Of a stretch of 10,430 nt of DNA, positions 1 to 5,490 are shown one piece after another (positions within the stretch are counted from its first letter, which is position 1; each line of letters starts with the position of its first letter). Made by a program: the position numbers and the translations under genes. The notes beneath the pieces were generated by a model. That model saw only the letters and a list, made by a program, of their open reading frames with translations, had not been told where the DNA came from and did no database searches. Origin of the DNA: Candidatus Sodaliphilus limicaballi (GTDB lineage Bacteria; Bacteroidota; Bacteroidia; Bacteroidales; Muribaculaceae); assembly GCA_018065815.1 (NCBI GenBank), contig JAGHSP010000054.1, positions 1 to 10,430 on the forward strand. Reading direction: 5' to 3'.

Positions 1-699
1 CGAACGCAGTGACCCCAAGGTGCTGTGGTGGAGCTTGTAGTAGTCGAGTATAACGTCGAGCATGAGGTTGCGCTGGTCGCGGTTGAAGCGGAAAAGGTGC
101 AAGTTGTCATAGCGCATTCGCGACAGCGTGACGATGACGCTGGCCTCGTGCGGACGCAGGTAGCGTCCGCGCCCGTTTACCGCCGAGGGGACGAAGACGC
201 CCTCGTTCATGTTGAACCAGTAACCTTCACGGTAAGAAGAAACGTCGGGCTCGATGCCCATGAGTATGCCCAGCCGGTAGAGAAAACAGATGTGGAAATT
301 GGCCACGCCGCGCTCCAGGTGTTCCAGTATGGTCACGCTATTATATATAAATGTATAAAGCGCCTCGTTGCGCTCGCGTTCCTGAATGGCATGAGTGAGC
401 ACTTCGCTCATGAACATCGCCACGGCATTCTTCACCGGGTCGCAATACACGCTCATGAGAGGCATGGTGCGACGCATGTCGTGCATGGTGGCAAGTTCGC
501 GCCCCGGAGTGATGCGCGCCTCCATCTCGATGAGCGACAGCGGCATGAGCATGGCATTGCGCATGCGGGCAGCCTGGGTCTTGCCCTGCGCCACGGCAAA
601 CGCCATGAGACCGTGCGTGTCGCTATAAACATGCACGATGCTGGTGCGGTCGTTATACCTCACCGTGTTGAGCACTATGCCTCGCATCTTGTCATACAT
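1..699 (-). CDS. recO: DNA repair protein RecO (3' end cut by window edge)
   Basis: RecO is a cytoplasmic recombination mediator. With RecR it displaces SSB and loads RecA on single-stranded gaps in the RecFOR pathway. The frame is open on the minus strand from ATG at 699-697 to base 1, giving 233 codons with no stop. The protein begins MYDKMRGIVLNTVRYND, the typical start of Bacteroidetes RecO, whose first ~80 residues form an OB fold; the motifs RGIVL, VHVYSD and GLMAF are visible. A helical C-terminal domain follows (residues about 85-233), with FHICFLYRLGILMGIEPD and ending near LDYYKLHHSTLGSLRS. Family members end soon after this point, so I infer that only about ten residues are missing. 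A second ATG at 687 would drop four residues; 699 fits the family better. The gene runs divergently from the tRNA-Glu/rpsT unit. Recognition is by sequence pattern only. Confidence 0.9.
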   Translation of the reverse strand, partial: MYDKMRGIVLNTVRYNDRTSIVHVYSDTHGLMAFAVAQGKTQAARMRNAMLMPLSLIEMEARITPGRELATMHDMRRTMPLMSVYCDPVKNAVAMFMSEVLTHAIQERERNEALYTFIYNSVTILEHLERGVANFHICFLYRLGILMGIEPDVSSYREGYWFNMNEGVFVPSAVNGRGRYLRPHEASVIVTLSRMRYDNLHLFRFNRDQRNLMLDVILDYYKLHHSTLGSLRS

Positions 700-739
700 G
701 ACTGGAAAGATTCTGTCTCTTTTTTGACGTTTTTCACTG

Positions 740-747
740 CGAAGATA
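740..747 (-). promoter_or_regulatory. Possible -7 box for recO
   Basis: Read on the minus strand, the octamer is TATCTTCG, one mismatch from the Bacteroidetes -7 consensus TAnnTTTG. It lies about 40 bases upstream of the recO ATG, a plausible leader length. I do not see a matching TTTG -33 element at the expected 19-21 base spacing, so this is a weak call. Confidence 0.3.
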
Positions 748-819
748 GTGCTTTTTTGCCTATTTTTTGCGTTTTTTTCAAAAAAATCGACTAAAAATCA
801 CGTTTTCTTTGTGTTATAT

Positions 820-850
820 TTTGTCAATTAAAAAATCATTCCTATCTTTG
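820..850 (+). promoter_or_regulatory. Strong Bacteroidetes-type promoter of the tRNA-Glu/rpsT unit
   Basis: TTTG at 820-823 (-33 element) and TATCTTTG at 843-850 (-7 element, consensus TAnnTTTG) are separated by 19 bases, which is the spacing used by the primary sigma factor of Bacteroidetes. Transcription should start around 857, about 25 bases before the mature tRNA. The upstream 60 bases are very AT-rich with several A and T runs, as expected for a strongly expressed stable-RNA promoter. Confidence 0.8.
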
Positions 851-880
851 CAGTCGCATTTTGCGCCACAAGCGCATGCT

Positions 881-952
881 GGTCCATTCGTCTATCGGTT
901 AGGACGCAAGATTTTCATTCTTGAAAGAGCAGTTCGATTCTGCTATGGACTA
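881..952 (+). tRNA. tRNA-Glu (anticodon TTC), copy 1
   Basis: The sequence folds as a 72-nt cloverleaf. The acceptor stem is GGTCCAT/ATGGACT with a G1-U72 wobble and discriminator A952. The anticodon arm is CAAGA-TTTTCAT-TCTTG, giving anticodon TTC (Glu). The T arm is AGCAG-TTCGATT-CTGCT. The 3' CCA is not encoded (the next bases are CTA), so it must be added after transcription. It lies upstream of rpsT on the same strand and probably in the same transcript, so tRNA processing would create the 5' end of the rpsT mRNA. An identical copy lies at 1333-1404. Confidence 0.95.
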
Positions 953-994
953 CTAAATAATAACAACAAAGAAACAAAATAGTAATTTATAATT

Positions 995-1249
995 ATGGCA
1001 AACCATAAATCAGCAATTAAGAGAATCCGCCAATCAGAGGCTCGCAAACTTCGTAATCGTTACTACGCTAAGACTATGCGCAACGCTGTACGCGACCTGC
1101 GCAAGATGACTGACAAGGCTGCTGCTCTCGAACAGCACAAGAAAGTTTCTTCAATGCTCGACAAGCTGGCTCGTAAGAACGTGATTTCGAAGAACAAGGC
1201 TTCTAACCTCAAGTCTAAGTTGGCCCTCTACATCAACAAGCTGGCCTAA
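995..1249 (+). CDS. rpsT: 30S ribosomal protein bS20
   Basis: This encodes bS20, a small basic helical protein that binds 16S rRNA early in 30S assembly. The 84-residue product starts MANHKSAIKRIRQSEARKL, the hallmark bS20 N-terminus, and is rich in Lys and Arg throughout (KSAIKR, RKLRNRYY, NKASNLKSKLA). Its length is normal for the family. The start at 995 has no Shine-Dalgarno sequence but an A/T-rich leader (TAATTTATAATT), as is usual in this phylum. Codon use is more AT-rich at third positions (GCT, CGT, AAC/AAG) than in neighbouring genes, consistent with high expression. It lies 42 bases after the first tRNA-Glu and 83 bases before the second, and is inferred to be co-transcribed with both. 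Confidence 0.97.
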   Translation: MANHKSAIKRIRQSEARKLRNRYYAKTMRNAVRDLRKMTDKAAALEQHKKVSSMLDKLARKNVISKNKASNLKSKLALYINKLA

Positions 1250-1332
1250 TCGCAGACTGGAGGTAATAACCTCATAACGACGTGAAGCCACGGCAGTATG
1301 CCGCAAGGCAGCAGTGGTGCTCGTCGATTGTT
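1250..1332 (+). other. Structured spacer RNA between rpsT and second tRNA-Glu
   Basis: This 83-base spacer can form several short hairpins. GAGGT (1260-1264) pairs with ACCTC (1269-1273) around AATA. CGGCA (1291-1295) pairs with TGCCG (1299-1303). A competing stem, TGCC (1299-1302) with GGCA (1307-1310), is closed by a GCAA tetraloop and can be enclosed by CCAC (1288-1291) with GTGG (1314-1317). None is followed by a T run, so it does not look like a terminator. It is more likely a processing or folding element of the rpsT-tRNA transcript; that role is inferred. Confidence 0.35.
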
Positions 1333-1404
1333 GGTCCATTCGTCTATCGGTTAGGACGCAAGATTTTCATTCTTGAAAGAGCAGTTCGATTCTGCTATGG
1401 ACTA
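1333..1404 (+). tRNA. tRNA-Glu (anticodon TTC), copy 2
   Basis: This copy is identical base for base to the tRNA-Glu at 881-952, with identity reaching one base upstream and one downstream. It has the same cloverleaf, anticodon TTC and discriminator A. The following bases are CCC, so CCA is not encoded here either. No separate promoter is seen in the 83-base spacer after rpsT, so it is probably made from the upstream promoter and released by RNase processing. A strong terminator follows five bases downstream. Confidence 0.95.
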
Positions 1405-1408
1405 CCCG

Positions 1409-1440
1409 GAGCGTTAAGCACACCGCTTAACGCTCTTTGT
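1409..1440 (+). terminator. Intrinsic terminator of tRNA-Glu/rpsT/tRNA-Glu unit
   Basis: A perfect 11-bp stem, GAGCGTTAAGC (1409-1419) with GCTTAACGCTC (1425-1435), closes a 5-base loop ACACC and is followed by TTTGT. It lies immediately after the second tRNA and ends the unit. The T tract is short, but the stem is strong. Confidence 0.8.
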
Positions 1441-1483
1441 CGTATGGATTAGGATAGGGGGGGATAGATGCAATAGACTATAT

Positions 1484-1510
1484 AGGCTATCCAGGCTATC
1501 CGGGCTATCT
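1484..1510 (+). repeat. Three tandem 9-bp units upstream of trmN6
   Basis: The units are AGGCTATCC (1484-1492), AGGCTATCC (1493-1501) and GGGCTATCT (1502-1510). GGATAG sequences just upstream (1452-1457 and 1462-1467) are complementary to the CTATCC core, so the region can also fold into alternative hairpins. The last unit runs into TATCTTTT (1506-1513), a one-mismatch version of the -7 box, which could serve trmN6 with a very short leader. The array sits between the terminator of the tRNA unit and the trmN6 start. Confidence 0.7.
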
Positions 1511-1529
1511 TTTTTTAAAAAACACGGTA

Positions 1530-2258
1530 ATGGGCAAGAAGGGAATATTCAGGTTCAAGCAGTTTGAGATACAGCAGTCGCATGCGGCGATGAAGGTGGG
1601 CACTGACAGTGACTTGCTGGGCACGCTGTCGCAGGGCGGTGACCGCATCCTCGATGTGGGCACAGGCACTGGGGTGCTGTCGCTCATGCTGGCTCAACGC
1701 TATCCGCAGGCTACTATCACTGCCGTCGAGATCGATGACAACGCTGTGATAGATGCTGCCGCCAACTTTGCCGCGTCACCCATGGGCGAACGCGTCACTT
1801 TGCACCACATGTCGTTTCAGGATTATGTGGCACAGTGCCGTGCCGAGGACAGAGTGGGGCAGTTTGACGCCGTGGTGTGCAACCCGCCTTATTTCGACAT
1901 GAGCCTTGAATGTCCCGACGACAGCCGCACACGCGCCCGCCACTCGTCGAGCCTGCCGTTTGACGTGCTTGCGTCGGGGGCTAGCGAGATGCTTGCGCCC
2001 GGAGGTGTGTTCTCGGTGTGTATCCCGCCCGAGGTGTTGCGCAAATTCAAGGGCGAGTGCCAGCTGGTGGGATTTAGTCTTGAAGACATTCACTTTGTCA
2101 AGACCCTGCCGCAAGCACCCGTGAAGCGCATAGTGCTCGTGATGAAGAAGTCGCTCAACGGCGCCGCCCGTGAGCACAACCACACCATGCTCAACGATGA
2201 CAGCACCCGCTCGCCATGGTACCGCGCTATCATGCACGATTTCCTGCTGGGCATGTAG
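1530..2258 (+). CDS. trmN6: tRNA1(Val) adenine-37 N6-methyltransferase-like (TrmN6/YfiC family)
   Basis: This is an S-adenosylmethionine-dependent N6-adenine methyltransferase. In characterised relatives (E. coli YfiC) it methylates A37 of tRNA-Val(cmo5UAC). The 242-residue product opens with FRFKQFEIQQSHAAMKVGTDS (about residues 7-27), the family signature. SAM-binding motif I is LDVGTGTGVL at 41-50, an acidic VEIDDN follows, and the catalytic NPPY motif of N6-adenine methylases is at 118-121. A C-terminal stretch with VKTLPQAPVKRIVL matches the end of the fold. Length is normal. ATG 1530 is used because family homology starts a few residues later and a stop lies upstream. The gene appears to be monocistronic, ending next to a long inverted repeat. 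Family membership is clear; the exact tRNA target is inferred. Confidence 0.88.
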   Translation: MGKKGIFRFKQFEIQQSHAAMKVGTDSDLLGTLSQGGDRILDVGTGTGVLSLMLAQRYPQATITAVEIDDNAVIDAAANFAASPMGERVTLHHMSFQDYVAQCRAEDRVGQFDAVVCNPPYFDMSLECPDDSRTRARHSSSLPFDVLASGASEMLAPGGVFSVCIPPEVLRKFKGECQLVGFSLEDIHFVKTLPQAPVKRIVLVMKKSLNGAAREHNHTMLNDDSTRSPWYRAIMHDFLLGM

Positions 2259-2286
2259 TAATAAGCGGGGGAATAAGCTAGGAATA

Positions 2287-2428
2287 CAAGAAACAGAGGA
2301 TGTGTCAAAATGCGAAATCAAGTTGAGGTAGGAGGGTGTGTCGTCCCTACCTCAACTTGTACTCTATCAAAGCGCATTTTGACACACCCTCGTTTGCTAT
2401 ATGTGATAATGCTTGTTACTGTTTCTTG
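2287..2428. repeat. Long nested inverted repeat between convergent genes (possible bidirectional terminator or MITE-like element)
   Basis: There are three nested arm pairs. The innermost is CAAGTTGAGGTAGG (2319-2332) with CCTACCTCAACTTG (2346-2359), 14/14 bp. The middle pair is GAGGATGTGTCAAAATGCG (2296-2314) with its complement at 2373-2391, 18/19 bp. The outermost is CAAGAAACAG (2287-2296) with CTGTTTCTTG (2419-2428), 10/10 bp, whose right arm lies in the last codons of the DUF1846 gene. The loop at 2332-2342 (GAGGGTGTGTC) also pairs perfectly with 2381-2391, so two folds compete. It sits between the 3' ends of trmN6 and the DUF1846 gene, so transcription from either side could end here, although there is no T run. 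No direct target-site duplication is evident. Confidence 0.75.
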
Positions 2429-3882
2429 ACCGGGTCAAACGAGAGCCCGCATCCCAGTTTCTTGAATATCTTGCGGTCCACCTCGCCTAGCATTGCGGTG
2501 GCATGCACCTGGCATCCGTCGAGCAGAGGCAGGCAGTCCAGGCACTTGCGGCAGTTCTCGTCGTGCTGGCTCACTACGGCGAGGGCGATGAGCACCTCGT
2601 CGGTGTGCAGTCGCGGATTGTTTCCGTGCAGGAAGGATGTCTTCATGCGCTGGATGGGCTCGATCATGTTCTGCGGGATTAGTTTCACGTCGTGGTCGAT
2701 GCCAGCAAGATGCTTGGTAGCATTGAGGATGAGAGCCGCGCTAGGTCCCATGAGGGCTGTGGTGCCCGAGGTGATGATGGTGCCGTCGGCCAGCTCGATA
2801 GCTGCACATGGCGCTTCCTCGAGTTCCTGGCGTTCCTTGGCAGCCACGGTGGGTTTGCGGTAAACTGTGGTGAGTTTCATCTTGCGCATGAGCAGCGCGA
2901 TTTTCTTCACCTCCTCGTCGTTGTTCTTGCCGTCGGCCATCGAGCACAGCGCTGCATAGTAGCGGCGTATGATTTCCTGCTTGCTTGCCTCGCAGCACAC
3001 GTCGTCATCGCTGATGCAGAACCCTGCCATGTTCACGCCCATGTCGGTGGGAGAGTTGTAGGGGCTCTCTCCGTAGATGCCCTCGAAGATGGCGTTGAGC
3101 ACGGGGAAAATCTCGATGTCGCGGTTGTAGTTCACGGTGGTTTCGCCGTAGGCCTCGAGGTGGAACGGGTCGATCATGTTCACGTCGTTGAGGTCGGCGG
3201 TGGCAGCCTCATAGGCCACGTTCACGGGGTGCTTCAACGGAATGCTCCAGATGGGGAACGTCTCAAACTTGGCATATCCGGCTTTCACGCCGCGCTTGTT
3301 CTCATTGTAGAGCTGTGACAGGCACACGGCCATCTTGCCGCTGCCAGGGCCGGGGGCTGTGATGACAACGAGCGGGCGGGTTGTCTCCACATAGTCGTTC
3401 TTGCCGAAGCCGTCGTCGCTGTCGATAAGGTCCACGTTGTGGGGGTATCCCTCGATGAGGTAGTGGTAATACACATTGATGCCGCCTATGCGTTCCAGCC
3501 GCTCGCGATAGGCGATGGCGCTGGCTTGGCCGTTGAAGTGGGTGATGACCACACTGCTCACATAGAGGCCGCGCTGCATGAATTCCTTGCGCAGGCGCAG
3601 CACGTCCTTGTCGTAGGTGATGCCCAGGTCGCCGCGCACCTTGTTGCGGTCGATGTCCTCGGCACTGATCACCATCACGATCTCGGCGTCGTCTTTGAGT
3701 TGCATGAGCATGCGCAGCTTGCTGTCGGGCTGGAATCCCGGCAACACGCGACTGGCATGATGGTCGTCAAATAACTTACCGCCAAACTCCAAGTACAGTT
3801 TGTCACCGAACTGGGCGATGCGATCCTTAATGTGCTCTGATTGAATTTTGAGATACTTCTCGTTGTCGAACCCGTATTTCAT
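2416..3882 (-). CDS. DUF1846 (UPF0371) family protein
   Basis: This 488-residue soluble protein matches the DUF1846/UPF0371 family by its characteristic start (GFDNEKYLKIQSEHIKDRI) and by FGGKLFDDHHASRVLPGF (about residues 33-50). The family is widespread in bacteria and has solved structures, but I know of no established reaction. A glycine-rich phosphate-binding-like loop, APGPGSGKM, lies at about 176-184, suggesting nucleotide or phosphate binding; this is inference. Other conserved-looking stretches are ITHFNGQ, GYPHNVDLIDSDDGFGKN, NVAYEAATADL and TSGTTALMGPSAALILNA. There is no signal peptide or membrane segment, so it should be cytosolic. Length is close to that usual for the family and the frame is intact. 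It stands alone with its own promoter on the 5' side and converges on trmN6 at its 3' end. No function is assigned. Confidence 0.88.
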   Translation of the reverse strand: MKYGFDNEKYLKIQSEHIKDRIAQFGDKLYLEFGGKLFDDHHASRVLPGFQPDSKLRMLMQLKDDAEIVMVISAEDIDRNKVRGDLGITYDKDVLRLRKEFMQRGLYVSSVVITHFNGQASAIAYRERLERIGGINVYYHYLIEGYPHNVDLIDSDDGFGKNDYVETTRPLVVITAPGPGSGKMAVCLSQLYNENKRGVKAGYAKFETFPIWSIPLKHPVNVAYEAATADLNDVNMIDPFHLEAYGETTVNYNRDIEIFPVLNAIFEGIYGESPYNSPTDMGVNMAGFCISDDDVCCEASKQEIIRRYYAALCSMADGKNNDEEVKKIALLMRKMKLTTVYRKPTVAAKERQELEEAPCAAIELADGTIITSGTTALMGPSAALILNATKHLAGIDHDVKLIPQNMIEPIQRMKTSFLHGNNPRLHTDEVLIALAVVSQHDENCRKCLDCLPLLDGCQVHATAMLGEVDRKIFKKLGCGLSFDPVKKQ

Positions 3883-3911
3883 AATGCTTAATTAGTTTTT
3901 AATACGGGATA

Positions 3912-3943
3912 CAAAGTTAGTCATTTTTCGCGAGGTATGGAAA
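3912..3943 (-). promoter_or_regulatory. Promoter of the DUF1846 gene
   Basis: Read on the minus strand, TAACTTTG (3919 down to 3912) matches the Bacteroidetes -7 consensus exactly. About 20 bases further upstream is TTTC (3943-3940), a one-mismatch -33 element. The -7 box lies 29 bases from the ATG at 3882, and the leader between them is AT-rich. Confidence 0.65.
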
Positions 3944-3998
3944 CGGCAAAGCAAAAAATGTGGTGATATAAAACAAAAAAATCGCAAGAGGACAGTGA

Positions 3999-4025
3999 CC
4001 ACATTGGCTACATTGGCCCACATGG
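3999..4025 (+). repeat. 9-bp-period imperfect tandem repeat in divergent intergenic region
   Basis: Three units lie head to tail: CCACATTGG (3999-4007), CTACATTGG (4008-4016) and CCCACATGG (4017-4025, degenerate). The array lies between the divergent promoters of the DUF1846 gene and the acyltransferase operon. No protein-coding or RNA role is evident. Confidence 0.55.
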
Positions 4026-4050
4026 TAGCAGGAAGTCGATACTTTGTGTG

Positions 4051-4071
4051 GTTAAAACCTAGAGTTTTAAC
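4051..4071. promoter_or_regulatory. Palindromic operator-like site
   Basis: GTTAAAAC (4051-4058) and GTTTTAAC (4064-4071) form a perfect 8-bp inverted repeat around a 5-base centre. The right edge is 10 bases upstream of the -7 box at 4082-4089, so the palindrome covers the position where the -33 element should be. No TTTG -33 element is present at normal spacing. A dimeric regulator binding here would be well placed to control the operon; no regulator gene is in the window. Confidence 0.5.
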
Positions 4072-4081
4072 AAAAAATTGC

Positions 4082-4089
4082 TAACTTTG
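4082..4089 (+). promoter_or_regulatory. -7 box of the SGNH/MBOAT operon promoter
   Basis: TAACTTTG matches the TAnnTTTG consensus exactly and lies 21 bases upstream of the ATG at 4111. A canonical -33 TTTG is missing at the right spacing (the nearest, at 4043-4046, is too far), which suggests a weak or activator-dependent promoter. Confidence 0.6.
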
Positions 4090-4110
4090 CGAGTTGAAGT
4101 AAAGTAAACA

Positions 4111-5490
4111 ATGAGAGCAAAACATATCAGTCTGTTGATATTCAGTGTAGTAGCCGCCCTCGCGTTGTTGTGTGCGGTGTTTCCTGGCGATGGCATCGAC
4201 CTGGGGTTCGCGCAGCTGCGTTTCCCGGGGTTGATAGAGGTGCTGCAAGGCGACTCTACCGATTTCATTGACCCAGAGGAGCAGATGGCACGTCTGGTAC
4301 AGGAGCAGATGGCTCTCAAGTATGCCAAGGACGACTCTGCCTACATCACTAAACTCAACCGGTCGGAGACCAAGATATGGTTCCCTAACGATGACATGAC
4401 CTATCTCGACACCGTGTTTGCCGCCCTCGACAACGCTAGCAAGAAACATGTGCGCATCATTCACTATGGCGACTCGCAGATTGAGCTTGACCGCATGTCG
4501 TGTGACCTGCGCGAGATGCTTCAGAGCAAGTTTGGCGGGCATGGCAAGGGGTGGATTCCCATTGTCCCCATTGCTGGCAACAACACCCTCTCGGCATCTT
4601 GCGCGCCACGGTTGTACCAGGGTTTCCAGTACAGTTTCTTCGACGAGACCAAGCCACGCGACAGCAAGGGCGGGCCGTATGCCACCACGGCTTATCTCAC
4701 TGGCGGCACAGTCACCGTCACGGTGCGCTGTGTGGATGCGCCCAGGTACCAGCACGTGCATGGGTTTGACCGGGTGAAAGTGCTCACCGGAAGCAATGGC
4801 GGCACGCTCGCTGTGAAATGCGGCGATGCAACAGCCCAAGTCAGCCCAAACAAAAGCCTGACGGTCACGTCGGTAGATATCGACTCCACGAGCAGTGCGA
4901 AAGTGAGCATCTCGGGCAGCGCCCACTTGTATGGCATCTTGCTCGATTCCAGAACGGGCGTCGCCGTCGATAATGTGCCCATGCGAGGATGCACGGGTAA
5001 CATCTTCACGCTGATTGCCAAGGAAGAGGTCAAGGACTTCTTCGCCAAGGAGAACGTGCCCCTCGTCATATTGCAGTTTGGCGGCAACGTGACGCCTCTC
5101 ATCAACAAGAAGAACCTGCCGGTTGTGCTCGACCAGCTGCGCAGCCAGATAGAATATTTCCAGGAAGTCGCTCCTGGCAGCCGCATCCTTTTTATCGGTC
5201 CCAGCGACATGGCGACTCGCCGAGGCGGCGCGCTGCACACCTATACCAACCTGCCCATGTATGTCGATGCGCTCAAAGCCATGTGCCTGGAGGCAGGCGT
5301 GGCCTACTGGGACATGTTTGCCGTGATGGGCGGACAAGACAGCATGGTGAGCTGGAATAAAAACGGGTGGGCTGGCAGCGACTATATACATTTTTCAACC
5401 GAGGGTGCCCAGCGCATGACAGAGTTGTTCAACAACTCGTTTATGCTCTACTATGACTACTACACCTTCCGCCACAACAAGAAACAATGA
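4111..5490 (+). CDS. Exported SGNH/GDSL-type hydrolase-like protein, first gene of O-acylation operon
   Basis: The 459-residue protein has a hydrophobic N-terminal segment (about residues 6-24, LLIFSVVAALALLCAVF), so it is a membrane-anchored or secreted protein facing the periplasm. The SGNH catalytic pattern is present: block I is HYGDSQIELD with Ser122, a GGN with Asn326 lies in LQFGGN, and the C-terminal DYIHF supplies Asp424 and His427. Between them is a beta-rich region (about 195-300), perhaps a carbohydrate-binding insert as in AlgX/AlgJ-type proteins. I infer a role as an O-acetyltransferase or esterase acting on a glycan, because an SGNH paralogue and an AlgI-like MBOAT gene follow at once. 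The start is ATG 4111, 21 bases after a -7 box. Its TGA overlaps the next ATG (ATGA), implying translational coupling. The substrate is unknown. Confidence 0.8.
   Translation: MRAKHISLLIFSVVAALALLCAVFPGDGIDLGFAQLRFPGLIEVLQGDSTDFIDPEEQMARLVQEQMALKYAKDDSAYITKLNRSETKIWFPNDDMTYLDTVFAALDNASKKHVRIIHYGDSQIELDRMSCDLREMLQSKFGGHGKGWIPIVPIAGNNTLSASCAPRLYQGFQYSFFDETKPRDSKGGPYATTAYLTGGTVTVTVRCVDAPRYQHVHGFDRVKVLTGSNGGTLAVKCGDATAQVSPNKSLTVTSVDIDSTSSAKVSISGSAHLYGILLDSRTGVAVDNVPMRGCTGNIFTLIAKEEVKDFFAKENVPLVILQFGGNVTPLINKKNLPVVLDQLRSQIEYFQEVAPGSRILFIGPSDMATRRGGALHTYTNLPMYVDALKAMCLEAGVAYWDMFAVMGGQDSMVSWNKNGWAGSDYIHFSTEGAQRMTELFNNSFMLYYDYYTFRHNKKQ

Noticed and set aside
25..831. Long plus-strand open frame (268 codons) opposite recO
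   Set aside because: It is the antisense shadow of recO; its His/Val-rich, low-order composition matches no family and it runs into the AT-rich promoter region.
4081..5391. 436-codon minus-strand open frame across the first SGNH gene
   Set aside because: Antisense shadow with His/Arg/Ala-rich composition typical of reversed GC-rich codons. The plus strand carries an exported protein with SGNH motifs and an upstream -7 box.
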